DNA of 64,000 nucleotides from Pengzhenrongella sp031582905 (GTDB taxonomy: Bacteria > Actinomycetota > Actinomycetes > Actinomycetales > Cellulomonadaceae), in the NCBI RefSeq assembly GCF_031582905.1, contig NZ_CP133990.1, positions 372,001 through 436,000 of the forward strand. Direction: 5' to 3'. This document shows positions 47,101 through 56,667 of the stretch, piece by piece (the first letter of the stretch is position 1; each line of letters starts with the position of its first letter). The notes under the pieces are model-generated. The model saw only the letters and a list, made by a program, of their open reading frames with translations, did no database searches and had not been told where the DNA came from. A program made the position numbers and the translations under genes.

Positions 47101-50075
47101 GGACCTACGAGGTCAAGGTCGCGCACGGGATGAGCTGGGACGAGAACTACGGCGCCGACGGCGCACCGGGCGGCGGGAACATCGCCGTCACGGTCACCGA
47201 GGGGGAGTCGGTCACGTTCACGTACGACCCGACCACCCACGTCCTGACGGTCGGGGGCGACGGCGGCGCGGGTCCCGGTCTGCCCGGTGCCGGCGACGAC
47301 GCCGCGCACTGGCTCGCCTCCGACGTCCTGGTCGTCCCCGCCGACTTCCCGGCGGACGCGACCTACACCCTGCGCACCGCCCCGGCCGGCGGCATCGCCG
47401 TCACCGACGGCGCCCTCGTCGTGCCCGACGACGCCGGCAGCCTCGCCCTCGTGCCCGACGACGCCGGCCTGCCGGCCGAGCTCGCGGAGCAGTTCCCGCA
47501 CCTGACCGGGTACACGGTCCTGCGGCTGCGCACGGCCGAGGGCGAGGCGCCGTCCGACGACGTCGTCGGCGCCCTGCTCACCGGACAGGTCGCCCTCGTC
47601 GGCGAGAGCCCGGACGGGCTCGCCGCGTTCACCGGCGTGCAGGTGCCCGGCGTGCTCGACGACCTCTACGCCGCGGACGCCGCGGACCGGCCGCTCGGGG
47701 CGACGTGGAAGGGCGCCCGCCCCACGCTCGCGTTGTGGGCGCCGACCGCGCAGGACGTCGACCTCCTGCTCTGGGAGGACGCCGACCTGTCGGCCGAGCC
47801 CGAGCGGGTCGCGATGACCCGGACGGACGACGGCACCTGGACCGTGCGCGGGAAGCGGGCGTGGAAGGACGCGGCCTACCGGTACGCGGTCACCGTCTAC
47901 GTCCCGACGACCGGGCAGGTCGAGGTCAACGAGGTCACCGACCCGTACTCCGTCGCGCTGACCCTCAACTCGACCCACTCCGTGCTGGTCGACCTCGACG
48001 ACCGGACGCTGCGGCCCCGGCTGTGGGAGCGGGCCGACCAGCCCGTCGTCCGCCCGGTGGACCAGACCATCTATGAGCTGCACGTCCGGGACTTCTCCGC
48101 GCACGACGAGACCGTGCCCGCCGAGCTGCGCGGCACGTACCTCGCCTTCGCCGAGGAGGGCACCCAGGGTCGCGAGCACCTGCGTGACCTCGCCGACGCC
48201 GGACTGACCACGGTCCACCTGCTGCCGACGTTCGACATCGCGACCATCGAGGAGGACCGGACCGCCCACGTGCAGCCGGCCTGCGACCTCGCGGCGCTCG
48301 CGGCGGCCAACCCGGCCTCGGAGGAGCCGCAGGCGTGCGTCGAGCCCACCCGGGACCTCGACGCCTTCAACTGGGGCTACGACCCCTTCCACTTCACCGC
48401 ACCGGAGGGCTCCTACGCGGTGGACCCGCACGGCGGTGCCCGCGTCGCCGAGTTCCGCACGATGGTCGGTGCGCTCCACTCCGACGGGCTCCAGGTCGTC
48501 CTGGACCAGGTGTTCAACCACACCAACGCCAGCGGCCAGGACCCGCGCTCGGTGCTCGACCGCGTCGTGCCGGGGTACTACCACCGGCTCGACGCGACCG
48601 GTGCGGTCGAGACGTCCACCTGCTGCCAGAACGTCGCCACCGAGCACGCCATGGCCGAGAAGCTCATGGTCGACTCGGTCGTCACCTGGGCGCGGGACTA
48701 CCGGGTCGACGGGTTCCGCTTCGACCTCATGGGCCACCACAGCGTCGAGACCATGCAGGCGGTCCGGGACGCGCTGGACGCGCTCACCCCGCGCCGCGAC
48801 GGCGTCGACGGCTCCGCCGTGTACCTCTACGGCGAGGGCTGGAACTTCGGCGAGGTCGCGGACAACCGCCTGTTCACGCAGGCCACGCAGGGTCAGCTCG
48901 GCGGGACCGGCATCGGGACCTTCAGCGACCGGCTGCGCGACGCCGTCCGCGGCGGCGGCCCGTTCGACGAGGACCCGCGCGTGCAGGGCTTCGGCACCGG
49001 GCTGTACACCCAGCCCAACGACGCCGCGGTCAACGGGTCGCCCGAGGAGCAGCTCGCCCGCCTGCGGCACGCGACCGACCTCGTCCGGCTCGGCCTGGCC
49101 GGCAACCTGCGCGACTACGCGTTCCTCGCCTCGGACGGCGAGGTCCGCACGGGCGCCGAGCTGGACTACAACGGTCAGCCGGCGGGGTACGCCGAGTCCC
49201 CGGAGGAGGTCGTCACCTACGTCGACGCGCACGACAACGAGACGCTGTTCGACGCGCTCGCGTACAAGCTCCCGCAGGCGACGTCCATGGAGGACCGGGT
49301 GCGCATGAACACCCTGTCGCTCGCGACCACCGCCCTGGCGCAGACGCCGTCGTTCTGGCACGCGGGCACGGACCTGCTGCGGAGCAAGTCCCTGGACCGG
49401 GACAGCTACAACTCCGGTGATTGGTTCAACGTGCTGGACTTCTCCGGGCAGACCAACGGCTTCGGCCGCGGGCTGCCGTTGGCCGAGGCCAACGAGGCGA
49501 AGTGGCCGTACATGCGGCCGCTGCTGGCCGACCCGGCGCTTCAGCCGGAGCCCGAGGACATCGCGACCTCCACCGCCGCCGCGCAGGACCTCCTGCGGCT
49601 GCGCTTCTCCACCGACCTGTTCCGGCTCGGCGACGCGGGGCTGATCGGCGAGAAAGTCACGTTCCCGGGCAGCGGCCCGGACGCGCTGCCCGGCGTGATC
49701 ACGATGCACGTCGACGACACGGTCGGCGAGGACGTCGACGCCGACCTCGACGGGCTGCTCACCGTGTTCAACGCGTCGGACGAGGCGGTCACGGTCCCGG
49801 TCGAGGGACTGGCCGGTGCGCAGTACGCGCTGTCACCCGTGCTCGCCGAGGGCAGCGACCCGGTGGTCCGCGGGACGACGTGGGACGCGGCGTCCGGCTC
49901 GGTCACCGTGCCGGCACGCACGGTGGCGGTGCTGGTCGACGATCAGGGGTCGGACGGCGGTCCGGGGTGGCCCGGCTGGCCGGGCTGGGTCGACGGCCCG
50001 GGCTCGTCCCTGGCCGACCTCTGGGCCTGGATCCGGGGTCTGTGGGGCCAGCTCTTCCCGTGGCCGCGCCCCTGA
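44118..50075 (+). CDS. Secreted bifunctional alpha-amylase/type I pullulanase with three X25 modules, three frameshifts
   Basis: This starch-degrading enzyme cuts both alpha-1,4 and alpha-1,6 bonds. After a signal peptide (AVALSGVVGVVGAAALPAAP), the order is: X25 module 1 (ELGCPADWAPDC); a GH13 amylase domain with nucleophile Asp in GIDGFRIDTAKHV, Glu in FFMFGEVYD and FLGNHDMGR; X25 module 2 (EMGCAADWQPAC, near 46690); X25 module 3 (ELGCAADWSPDC, near 46990); then a pullulanase unit. The unit has FNWGYDPFHFTAPEGSYA, VDGFRFDLMGHHS, YLYGEGWNFGE and YVDAHDNETLFD. It ends in a Trp/Gly/Pro tail (GWPGWPGWVDGPG). Bases are missing near 44145, 44871 and 45281. Restored length is 1986 residues. No sortase motif is seen. 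Confidence 0.9.
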
Positions 50076-50085
50076 CGACGCCAGA

Positions 50086-50116
50086 GCGCCCGGCGGGACC
50101 CCGTCCCGCCGGGCGC
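50086..50116. terminator. Bidirectional hairpin terminator
   Basis: A perfect 14-bp stem GCGCCCGGCGGGAC / GTCCCGCCGGGCGC with loop CCC lies between convergent amylase-pullulanase and purU. Confidence 0.8.
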
Positions 50117-50151
50117 GCCCGCGCCGAGGCACGCGCGGGGCGTCGTCGGGC

Positions 50152-51031
50152 CTAGCGGAAGACGACGGTGCGGTGACCGTTGACGAGCACCCGGTGCTCG
50201 GCGTGCCAGCGCACCGCTCGAGCCAGCGCACGGCGCTCGACGTCCTGCCCGAGCGCGACGAGGTCGTCCACGGTCCGGCTGTGGTCCACCCGCTCGACGT
50301 CCTGCTCGATGATCGGGCCCTCGTCGAGGTCGCCCGTGACGTAGTGCGCCGTCGCGCCGATGAGCTTGACCCCACGGTCGTGCGCCTGGGCGTACGGGCG
50401 CGCGCCCTTGAACGACGGCAGGAACGAGTGGTGGATGTTGATGATCTGTCCGGACAGCTCGCGGCACAGGTCGTCGGAGAGGATCTGCATGTACCGCGCG
50501 AGCACGACGAGCTCGACGTCGAGCCTGCGGACGAGGGAGAGCAGAACCTCCTCCGCCTCGGGCTTCGTCGCCTTCGTGACCGGCACGTGGTGGAACGGGA
50601 TGCCGTAGAACGCGGCGAGGTCGGCCAGGGCGGTGTGGTTCGAGACGACCGCGACGATCTCGATCGGCAGGTTCTCCGACCGCTGGCGGAAGGCGAGGTC
50701 GTTGAGGCAGTGCGCCGCCGTCGACCCCATGACCAGCGTGCGCACGGGGCGTCCGGCGAGGTCGAGGTGCCAGCTCATGGCGAACCGGTCGGCGAGCTCG
50801 CCCAGCGCGCCCTCGAAGCTCGCCGCGCGGCGAGGTCGACTCGACCTGCACACGCATGAAGAACAGCCCGGTCTGCGGGTCGCCGAACTGCTGGGACTCG
50901 GTGATGTTGCCGCCGTGCTCGGCGAGCAGCCCGGCGACCGCGTGCACGATGCCGGGGCGGTCCGGGCAGGACAGCGTGAGCACCCAGTGCGAGCCGTTCG
51001 GGTGGACGGCGGATTCCGATGCGTGGGACAC
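50152..51031 (-). CDS. purU: Formyltetrahydrofolate deformylase, frameshifted
   Basis: PurU hydrolyses 10-formyl-tetrahydrofolate to formate and tetrahydrofolate, balancing the one-carbon pool. The N-terminal ACT domain has LTLSCPDRPGIVHAVAGLLA and ITESQQFGDPQTGLFFMRVQ. The formyl-transferase-like domain has IEIVAVVSNHTAL, VVLARYMQILSD, catalytic IINIHHSFLPSFKGARPY and TGDLDEGPIIEQDV. An extra base near 50835 parts the domains; removing it gives 292 residues. The start is the GTG at 51031. The catalytic Asn/His/Asp set is present. It is divergent from the acetyltransferase and 0.8 kb from glyA-folD, with which it shares its substrate pool. Confidence 0.92.
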
Positions 51032-51077
51032 GGGGGTCAGAGTAGTCGGGCCCCGGAGGGGCTGACACGATGAGTCC

Positions 51078-51593
51078 ATGACCGCACCCGACGTCACCAT
51101 CGCCCGCGTCACCGACGACGAGGCCGGCGAGCTGCTGACGCTGCGTCGGGCCGCGTTCGTCAGCGAGGCCCAGGTCTACGGCGACCCCAACATCCCTCCG
51201 CTGACCCAGACCCTCGCCGAGCTCCGCGCGGACCTCGCCGCCGACGACGTCGTCACGCTCGGCGCCCGCGCGGGCCACCGGCTCGTCGGGTCGATCCGGG
51301 TGAGCCTGGAGGACCACCGGGCAACCCTGGGCCGGCTCGCGGTCGCCCCCGACCTGCAGGGGCAGGGCATCGGGACGCAGCTGCTGTTCGCCGTGCTGCC
51401 GTACCTGCCCGAGGACACCCAGGAGATCTGGGTGTTCACCGGTCAGGACTCGGCCCACAACATCGCGCTGTACGAGAAGCACGGCTACGAGCACCAGTAC
51501 GACAAGACGGCGGGCGACCTCACCTACGCCTACCTCCGCAAGATCCTCGGCGACGACGACGCCTCCGACGACGACGCCTCCGACGGCGCCTGA
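51078..51593 (+). CDS. GNAT-family N-acetyltransferase
   Basis: This 171-residue acetyl-CoA-dependent transferase has the CoA pyrophosphate loop RLAVAPDLQGQGIGTQLLFA (near residue 90) and the C-terminal SAHNIALYEKHGYEHQYDK. The end is an Asp/Ala repeat (DDDASDDDASDGA). A CACGAT hexamer 6 nt before the ATG fits a leaderless mRNA. The acceptor substrate is unknown. It lies between divergent purU and the glyA riboswitch. Confidence 0.88.
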   Translation: MTAPDVTIARVTDDEAGELLTLRRAAFVSEAQVYGDPNIPPLTQTLAELRADLAADDVVTLGARAGHRLVGSIRVSLEDHRATLGRLAVAPDLQGQGIGTQLLFAVLPYLPEDTQEIWVFTGQDSAHNIALYEKHGYEHQYDKTAGDLTYAYLRKILGDDDASDDDASDGA

Positions 51594-51633
51594 CGGCACC
51601 CCCACCGACGTCCGCCGGGTCGCGGCCGCTTGC

Positions 51634-51639
51634 TAGGCT
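51634..51639 (+). promoter_or_regulatory. -10 box of the riboswitch/glyA promoter
   Basis: TAGGCT directly precedes the riboswitch, as TAGCCT does before the purH riboswitch. Confidence 0.5.
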
Positions 51640-51640
51640 G

Positions 51641-51723
51641 ACCGGCGTCGCGACTGGCGAAGGGTGGGTCACCACCGGGGAGCGACGAGCAGCAGCAGAC
51701 TTCGGGGTCGTACGCCTGGGCCC
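51641..51723 (+). ncRNA. ZTP (pfl) riboswitch upstream of glyA-folD
   Basis: Conserved blocks in order are CGTCGCGACTGGCG, AGGGTGGGTCACCACCGGGG, AGCGACGAG, and the 3' pseudoknot hairpin block TACGCCTGGGC. They match the ZTP-sensing aptamer and share most invariant bases with the purH copy at 22493. It ends about 80 nt before glyA. It would raise GlyA and FolD, which remake one-carbon folates, when ZTP signals folate shortage. Confidence 0.9.
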
Positions 51724-51803
51724 GGCGGTCACCACACCCGCGTGTGCGTGCCCGGCAGACCCCGCCGAACCCCACCACACTGCTCCGAGGCCCGAGGAGA
51801 CCC

Positions 51804-53101
51804 ATGCCCTCCGAGTCCGACGTCCCGACCGACAACGTCCTCGACCAGTCGCTGTCCCAGCTCGACCCCGAGATCGCCGCCGTCCTGGACGGTGAGCTCG
51901 CCCGGCAGCGCGGCACGCTCGAGATGATCGCGAGCGAGAACTTCGTCCCCCGCGCCGTCCTGCAGGCGCAGGGGTCGGTGCTGACCAACAAGTACGCCGA
52001 GGGGTACCCCGGCAAGCGGTACTACGGCGGCTGCGAGCAGGTCGACATCGCCGAGAGCCTCGCGATCGAGCGGGCCAAGAGCCTCTTCGGTGCCGAGCAC
52101 GCCAACGTCCAGCCGCATTCCGGGGCCAGCGCCAACGCCGCCGTCCTGCACGCGCTGATCAACGCCGGGGACAAGATCCTCGGCCTCGAGCTCGCGCACG
52201 GCGGTCACCTGACCCACGGCATGAAGATCAACTTCTCCGGCAAGCTCTACGACGTCGGCGCGTACGGCGTGGACCCGGACACCTTCCTGGTCGACATGGA
52301 CGTCGTCCGCCAGCGGGCCCTCGAGCACCGGCCGGACGTCATCATCGCCGGCTGGTCCGCCTACCCGCGGCAGCTCGACTTCGCCGCCTTCCGCTCCATC
52401 GCCGACGAGGTCGGCGCGAAGCTCTGGGTCGACATGGCGCACTTCGCCGGCCTCGTCGCCGCGGGCCTGCACCCGAGCCCGGTCCCGCATGCCGACGTCG
52501 TGTCCTCCACGGTGCACAAGACCATCGGCGGGCCCCGGTCGGGCTTCATCCTCTCCACGGCTGACCACGCCCGGAAGATCGACTCCGCGGTGTTCCCCGG
52601 GCAGCAGGGCGGGCCGCTCATGCACGTCATCGCCGCGAAGGCGGTCTCGTTCAAGATCGCCGCGTCGGCCGACTTCGCCGCCCGTCAGCAGCGCACGCTC
52701 GACGGCGCGCGGATCATCGCCGAGCGCCTCTCCGCGCCCGACGTCGCCGCGGCGGGCGTGTCGGTGCTGACCGGCGGCACCGACGTCCACCTGGTGCTCG
52801 TCGACCTGCGGAACTCGCAGCTCGACGGTCAGGGGGCCGAGGACCTCCTGCACTCCGCCGGCATCACGGTCAACCGCAACGCGGTCCCGTTCGACCCGCG
52901 CCCCCGCGCGTCACGTCCGGCCTGCGGATCGGGACGCCCGCGCTCGCGACCCGCGGGTTCGGGGACACCGAGTTCACCGAGGTGGCGGACATCATCGCGA
53001 CCGCGCTGCGCGACGGCGCCGGCGCGGACCTCGAGGCGCTCAAGGCGCGCGTCGCGAAGCTGACCGACGCGTTCCCGCTCTACCCGGGGCTCGCCCAGTG
53101 A
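51804..53101 (+). CDS. glyA: Serine hydroxymethyltransferase, frameshifted near the C-terminus
   Basis: This PLP enzyme converts serine and tetrahydrofolate to glycine and 5,10-methylene-tetrahydrofolate. Motifs are GTLEMIASENFVPRAVLQAQ, LTNKYAEGYPGKRYYGGCE, NVQPHSGASAN, LWVDMAHFAGLVAAG and the PLP-lysine segment VVSSTVHKTIGGPRSGFIL. A base is missing in the C-run near 52903. Restoring it leads to the normal end GLRIGTPALATRGFGDTEF and a length of 432. The stop overlaps the folD GTG by 4 bp (GTGA), so the two are coupled. RBS GAGGAG lies 7 nt before the ATG at 51804. The ZTP riboswitch controls the operon. Confidence 0.95.
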
Positions 53102-53976
53102 CCGCGCAGATGCTCGACGGCACCGCCACCGCGAAGGCGATCAAGGCCGAGCTGACCGAGCGGGTCACCGCGCTGCGCGAGCGCGGCGTCGTCCCGGGCC
53201 TGGGCACCGTGCTGGTCGGTGACGACCCGGGCAGCCGCGCCTACGTCGGCGGCAAGCACCGGGACTGCGCCGAGGTGGGCATCGCGTCGATCCGCGTCGA
53301 CCTGCCCGCCGACGCGACGCAGGAGGACATCGAGGCGGCGGTCGAGCGCCTCAACGCCGACCCGGCCTGCACGGGCTACATCGTGCAGCTGCCGCTGCCC
53401 GCGGGCATCGACACCAACCGCGTCCTGGAGCTGATCGACCCGGCCAAGGACGCCGACGGGCTGCACCCGACCAACCTCGGGCGGCTCGTGCTGCGGGTCA
53501 GCGAGCCGGTCGACTCGCCGCTGCCGTGCACGCCGCGCGGGATCATCGAGCTGCTCGTGCGGCACGGGATCACCCTGGCGGGCCAGGACGTCGTCGTCGT
53601 CGGGCGGGGGACCACCGTGGGCCGCAGCATCGGGCTCCTGCTCACCCGGCGCGAGCACAACGCGACCGTCACGCTGACCCACACCGGCACGCAGGACCTC
53701 GCCGAGCACACCCGGCACGCCGACGTCATCGTCGCCGCGGCGGGCGTCCCCGGGATCATCACCCCGGACATCGTCAAGCCGGGCGCGATCGTGCTCGACG
53801 TCGGCGTCACGCGCGTCGTGGACGACTCGGGCAAGACCCGCCTCGCCGGCGACGTCGACCCGGGCGTCGCCGACATCGCGGCGTGGGTCTCGCCCAACCC
53901 GGGCGGGGTCGGCCCGATGACCCGGGCGATGCTGCTGGCCAACGTCGTGGACAGCGCCGAGGCCGCCGCGGACTGA
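53098..53976 (+). CDS. folD: Methylenetetrahydrofolate dehydrogenase/cyclohydrolase
   Basis: FolD turns 5,10-methylene-tetrahydrofolate into 10-formyl-tetrahydrofolate, the cofactor used by PurN and PurH and destroyed by PurU. The 292-residue protein has the catalytic Tyr/Lys in SRAYVGGKHRDCAEVG, YIVQLPLPAGID, DADGLHPTNLGRL, PCTPRGIIELL, the NADP loop VVVVGRGTTVGRSIGLLL and VSPNPGGVGPMTRAMLL. The start is GTG, overlapping glyA, and a very strong hairpin follows. Confidence 0.96.
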   Translation: MTAQMLDGTATAKAIKAELTERVTALRERGVVPGLGTVLVGDDPGSRAYVGGKHRDCAEVGIASIRVDLPADATQEDIEAAVERLNADPACTGYIVQLPLPAGIDTNRVLELIDPAKDADGLHPTNLGRLVLRVSEPVDSPLPCTPRGIIELLVRHGITLAGQDVVVVGRGTTVGRSIGLLLTRREHNATVTLTHTGTQDLAEHTRHADVIVAAAGVPGIITPDIVKPGAIVLDVGVTRVVDDSGKTRLAGDVDPGVADIAAWVSPNPGGVGPMTRAMLLANVVDSAEAAAD

Positions 53977-53990
53977 CCCGCGCACCTGCC

Positions 53991-54031
53991 GACGACGGCG
54001 CCCGACCCCGCCGGGGTCGGGCGCCGTCGTC
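53991..54031 (+). terminator. glyA-folD terminator hairpin
   Basis: A perfect 19-bp stem (GACGACGGCGCCCGACCCC and its complement) with a 3-nt loop GCC makes this the longest perfect terminator stem in the window. Confidence 0.85.
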
Positions 54032-54100
54032 GTCCGCGGGCGCGTTTGCCCGCCCGCGGCACGGCTGCGACGCTGGCGAGCAGAGCCCGCCGCCGGGCTC

Positions 54101-54142
54101 CCGGACGAGCGGTGCCGTACCCGGACAGCGACAAGACGGCGC
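54101..54142 (+). ncRNA. Guanidine-III (ykkC-III) riboswitch
   Basis: CCGGACGAGCGGTGCCGTAC followed by CCGGACAGCGACAAGACGGC and GC closely follows the ykkC-III consensus (CCGGACGAG, GCCGTACCCGG, ACAAGACGGCGC), a small pseudoknot that binds guanidinium. It ends just before the Shine-Dalgarno GAGGAG (54145-54150) of an SMR exporter, fitting control of translation initiation. I judge this by matching to the remembered consensus; a covariance-model search was not possible. Confidence 0.85.
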
Positions 54143-54156
54143 CCGAGGAGATCGTG

Positions 54157-54471
54157 ATGGCCTGGCTCGTGCTCGTGGTGTCCGGTGTGCTGGAGGCGGT
54201 GTGGGCGACCGCGCTCGGGCGGTCCGAGGGCTTCACGCGGCTCGGACCGTCGCTGCTGTTCCTCGTCTCGGTGGTGCTGAGCATGGTCGGGTTGGCCTAC
54301 GCCATGCGCGAGCTGCCGGTCGGGACGTCGTACGCGGTCTGGGTCGGCATCGGCGCGTCGCTCACCGTCGCCTACGCGATGGCGACCGGCACCGAGACCG
54401 TGTCCCTGATCAAGATCCTGCTGCTTCTCGGCATCGTCGGCTGCGTCATCGGGCTCAAGCTCGTGCACTGA
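54157..54471 (+). CDS. SMR-family exporter of the SugE/Gdx type (probable guanidinium exporter)
   Basis: This four-helix, 104-residue transporter works as an antiparallel dimer. It starts MAWLVLVVSGVLEAVWATAL with the proton-coupling Glu at residue 13, then GRSEGFTRLGPSLLF, and AMRELPVGTSYAVWVGIGA, the signature of the SugE/Gdx branch. Members of this branch controlled by guanidine riboswitches export guanidinium in exchange for protons. With the guanidine-III riboswitch in front, that role is strongly implied. Usual partner genes (urea carboxylase-like) are absent here. Confidence 0.92.
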   Translation: MAWLVLVVSGVLEAVWATALGRSEGFTRLGPSLLFLVSVVLSMVGLAYAMRELPVGTSYAVWVGIGASLTVAYAMATGTETVSLIKILLLLGIVGCVIGLKLVH

Positions 54472-54515
54472 CGGCGGGGCTTCCGGCGCCGCCCTGTCGC
54501 GGCCAGGATCGGCGC

Positions 54516-55301
54516 ATGCCGTCGCCCGCCGTCCCCAGCCCCGCCCCGGATCTGGACCACCTCGCGCTGCTCCGGACGCTGCAGGGGGCCTTTGCCGCGT
54601 CGATCGGCGCGGTGGCCCCGGACTCGCGGGTGCCGTGGTGCGGGCGGTGGCGCGTGCGCGACGTCGTCGTGCACCTGGCCCGGATCCACCACTGGGCCGC
54701 CGCGGAGGCACGGGGCTCCCGCGAGGTGCCGCTCGGGCGCGGACCCTTCGACCTCGAGCCCTTCTACCGGGCCTGCGCGGCAGAGCTGACCGAGACCCTC
54801 GCCCGGCTCGGACCGGACGCGGTGTGCTCCACGCTGGTCGGCCGCGGTCCGGCGTCGTTCTGGCGCCGCCGTCAGGTGCACGAGACGCTCGTGCACCTGT
54901 GGGACGTGCGCACCGTGGGCGGGCTGGCGGTCGACGTCAACCCTGCGGTGTGGGCGGACACCGTCGACGAGGTCGTCACGGTGATGCAGCCCCGTCAGGT
55001 GCGCCTGGGGCGCATGCCCCCGCTCGCGCACACGCTGGCGCTGGTCGCCGACGACGTCGTCGCGCCGGACGGGGCCGTGCGGAGGTGGCACCTGGGCGGC
55101 GACGACACCGACCCGACGCGCGACCCGACGCATGACAGGACGGCCGGCCCGTGCGACGGCGCGGCCGTGGAGGTGCGAGGCCCTGCCCGCGCCGTCGCGC
55201 TGCTGCTGTGGGGCCGCACCGCGCCCGACGACGCGGCGCTGCGCGTCACCGGGGACCGCGCCGTGCTCGACGACGTGCTCGCGCAGCGGCTCACGCCGTA
55301 G
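54516..55301 (+). CDS. MDMPI/DinB-fold protein (maleylpyruvate isomerase family)
   Basis: This 261-residue protein belongs to the TIGR03083/MDMPI N-terminal family, often mycothiol-dependent metal proteins. The helical bundle has WRVRDVVVHLARIHHWAAAE and VHETLVHLWDVRTV, which supply the His/Glu/His metal ligands, followed by a C-terminal domain with AVALLLWGRTAPDDAALRV. A CAGGAT hexamer lies 6 nt before the ATG. It lies 44 bp behind the SMR exporter, but it probably has its own promoter. The substrate is unknown. Confidence 0.85.
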   Translation: MPSPAVPSPAPDLDHLALLRTLQGAFAASIGAVAPDSRVPWCGRWRVRDVVVHLARIHHWAAAEARGSREVPLGRGPFDLEPFYRACAAELTETLARLGPDAVCSTLVGRGPASFWRRRQVHETLVHLWDVRTVGGLAVDVNPAVWADTVDEVVTVMQPRQVRLGRMPPLAHTLALVADDVVAPDGAVRRWHLGGDDTDPTRDPTHDRTAGPCDGAAVEVRGPARAVALLLWGRTAPDDAALRVTGDRAVLDDVLAQRLTP

Positions 55302-55315
55302 GTCGGGCCGGCGCG

Positions 55316-55681
55316 TCAGCCGTAGGTGAGGCAGAACGGGTGACCGGCAGGGTCGGCGTACACGCGGAACCCGTCGTGGTCGTCGGAGATCAGACGCGCA
55401 CCCAGCCCGAGCACGGCGTCCTGCGCCGCCGAGATGTCGTCGACCGCGATGTCGAGGTGGAGCTGCTGAGGGACGGTGGGGTCCGGCCAGGTCGGCGGGA
55501 CGAGGTCCGGAGCGAGCTGGAACGACAGGCGACGGTCGTCCGGACCGCCACCCGGCGGGCCGAGGTCGATCCAGTCGTCGTCCTCCCGCACGATCTCCAG
55601 CCCCAGCACCGCGGCGTAGAACTCGGCGGCCGCACGCGGGTCGGGGCAGTCCAGGACCACGGTCTCCAGGCGTCCGATCAT
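55316..55681 (-). CDS. VOC-family (glyoxalase/bleomycin-resistance fold) protein
   Basis: This 121-residue protein has paired beta-alpha-beta-beta-beta modules. Visible features are LETVVLDCPDPRAAAEFYAA, VLGLEIVRED, LHLDIAVDDISAAQDAVLGL and the end YADPAGHPFCLTYG. Putative metal ligands include His in LHLDIAV and Glu near the start. Such proteins range from dioxygenases to resistance proteins, and nothing here selects one. On the minus strand CAGCAT lies 6 nt before the ATG at 55681. It is convergent with the MDMPI gene. Confidence 0.85.
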   Translation of the reverse strand: MIGRLETVVLDCPDPRAAAEFYAAVLGLEIVREDDDWIDLGPPGGGPDDRRLSFQLAPDLVPPTWPDPTVPQQLHLDIAVDDISAAQDAVLGLGARLISDDHDGFRVYADPAGHPFCLTYG

Positions 55682-55790
55682 GCGCCCATGCTGGCGCCGA
55701 CGTCCGGGCGCCGCCAGAGGTGAGGCAGCCCACGCCGCGGACCCCGGCCGGCGTCGGTCCGGTGTCGGCGGTGTGGGCGAGGATGGTCGG

Positions 55791-56603
55791 GTGCTGACGA
55801 TCGCGACCGCCAACGTGAACGGGATCCGCGCCGCCCTCAAGCGCGGCATGGGGGAGTGGGTCGACACCCGCAAGCCCGACGTGCTGCTGCTGCAGGAGGT
55901 ACGCGCGCCGGAGGCGCTGCTCGGCGAGCTCCTCCCGGCCGACCGGTGGCACCTCGCGCACGCGGAGAGCGAGGCGAAGGGCCGGGCCGGGGTGGCGATC
56001 GCGTCCCGGCTGCCGGTCCGTGCGATCCGCATCAACCTCGACCAGGGCGTGGCGACCAACACCGGCCGCTGGGTCGAGGCCGACCTGGACGTCCCCGCCG
56101 ACCACGACGGCCCGAGCCGGCCGCTCACGGTGATCTCGGCGTACCTGCACTCCGGCACGGTGGGCACGCCGTCCATGGACGAGAAGTACGCGTTCCTCGA
56201 CCTCGTGACCGCGCGGATGGCGCAGATCGCCGCCGACGGCGGTCTCGCGGTCGTCGCGGGCGACCTCAACATCGCGCACCGCGAGGTCGACATCAAGAAC
56301 TGGAAGGGCAACCTCAAGTCCGCCGGCTTCCTGCCCGAGGAGCGCGCCTACGTCGACCGCTGGCTCGACGGGCAGGGCTGGCGTGACCTGGGGCGGGAGC
56401 TCGGCGGCGAGGGCCCGGGGCCGTACACCTGGTGGTCGTGGCGCGGGAAGGCCTTCGACAACGACGCAGGATGGCGCATCGACTACCAGCTCGCGACGCC
56501 GGCGCTCGCCGCGCTGGCCCGCAGCGCGGTCGTGGAGCGGGCCGAGTCCTACGACCGGCGCTGGAGCGACCACGCGCCGCTGGTCGTGGAGTACGACCTG
56601 TAG
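55791..56603 (+). CDS. xth: Exodeoxyribonuclease III (AP endonuclease)
   Basis: This DNA-repair nuclease has 270 residues and cuts at abasic sites. Motifs of the EEP superfamily are LTIATANVNGIRAALKRGM, PDVLLLQEVRAPE (metal Glu), YLHSGTV, VVAGDLNIAHREVDIKN (catalytic Asp/Asn), TWWSWRGKAFDNDAGWRIDY and RWSDHAPLVVEYDL (catalytic Asp-His). The start is the GTG at 55791 with GAGGAT 6 nt upstream, so a leaderless mRNA is likely. No partner repair gene is adjacent. Confidence 0.94.
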   Translation: MLTIATANVNGIRAALKRGMGEWVDTRKPDVLLLQEVRAPEALLGELLPADRWHLAHAESEAKGRAGVAIASRLPVRAIRINLDQGVATNTGRWVEADLDVPADHDGPSRPLTVISAYLHSGTVGTPSMDEKYAFLDLVTARMAQIAADGGLAVVAGDLNIAHREVDIKNWKGNLKSAGFLPEERAYVDRWLDGQGWRDLGRELGGEGPGPYTWWSWRGKAFDNDAGWRIDYQLATPALAALARSAVVERAESYDRRWSDHAPLVVEYDL

Positions 56604-56667
56604 CGGCCGCGACGGGCGCGGGTCCGACGGACGCGGGGCACACCAACGCGGGTCCGACGGGCGCGGG

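Noticed and set aside
45777..49709. Minus-strand open frame of 1310 codons opposite the amylase-pullulanase
   Set aside because: It has no recognisable domains, is rich in Arg/Gly/Val from GC skew, and lies opposite a gene with two complete GH13 active sites. Long antisense frames are expected at this GC content.
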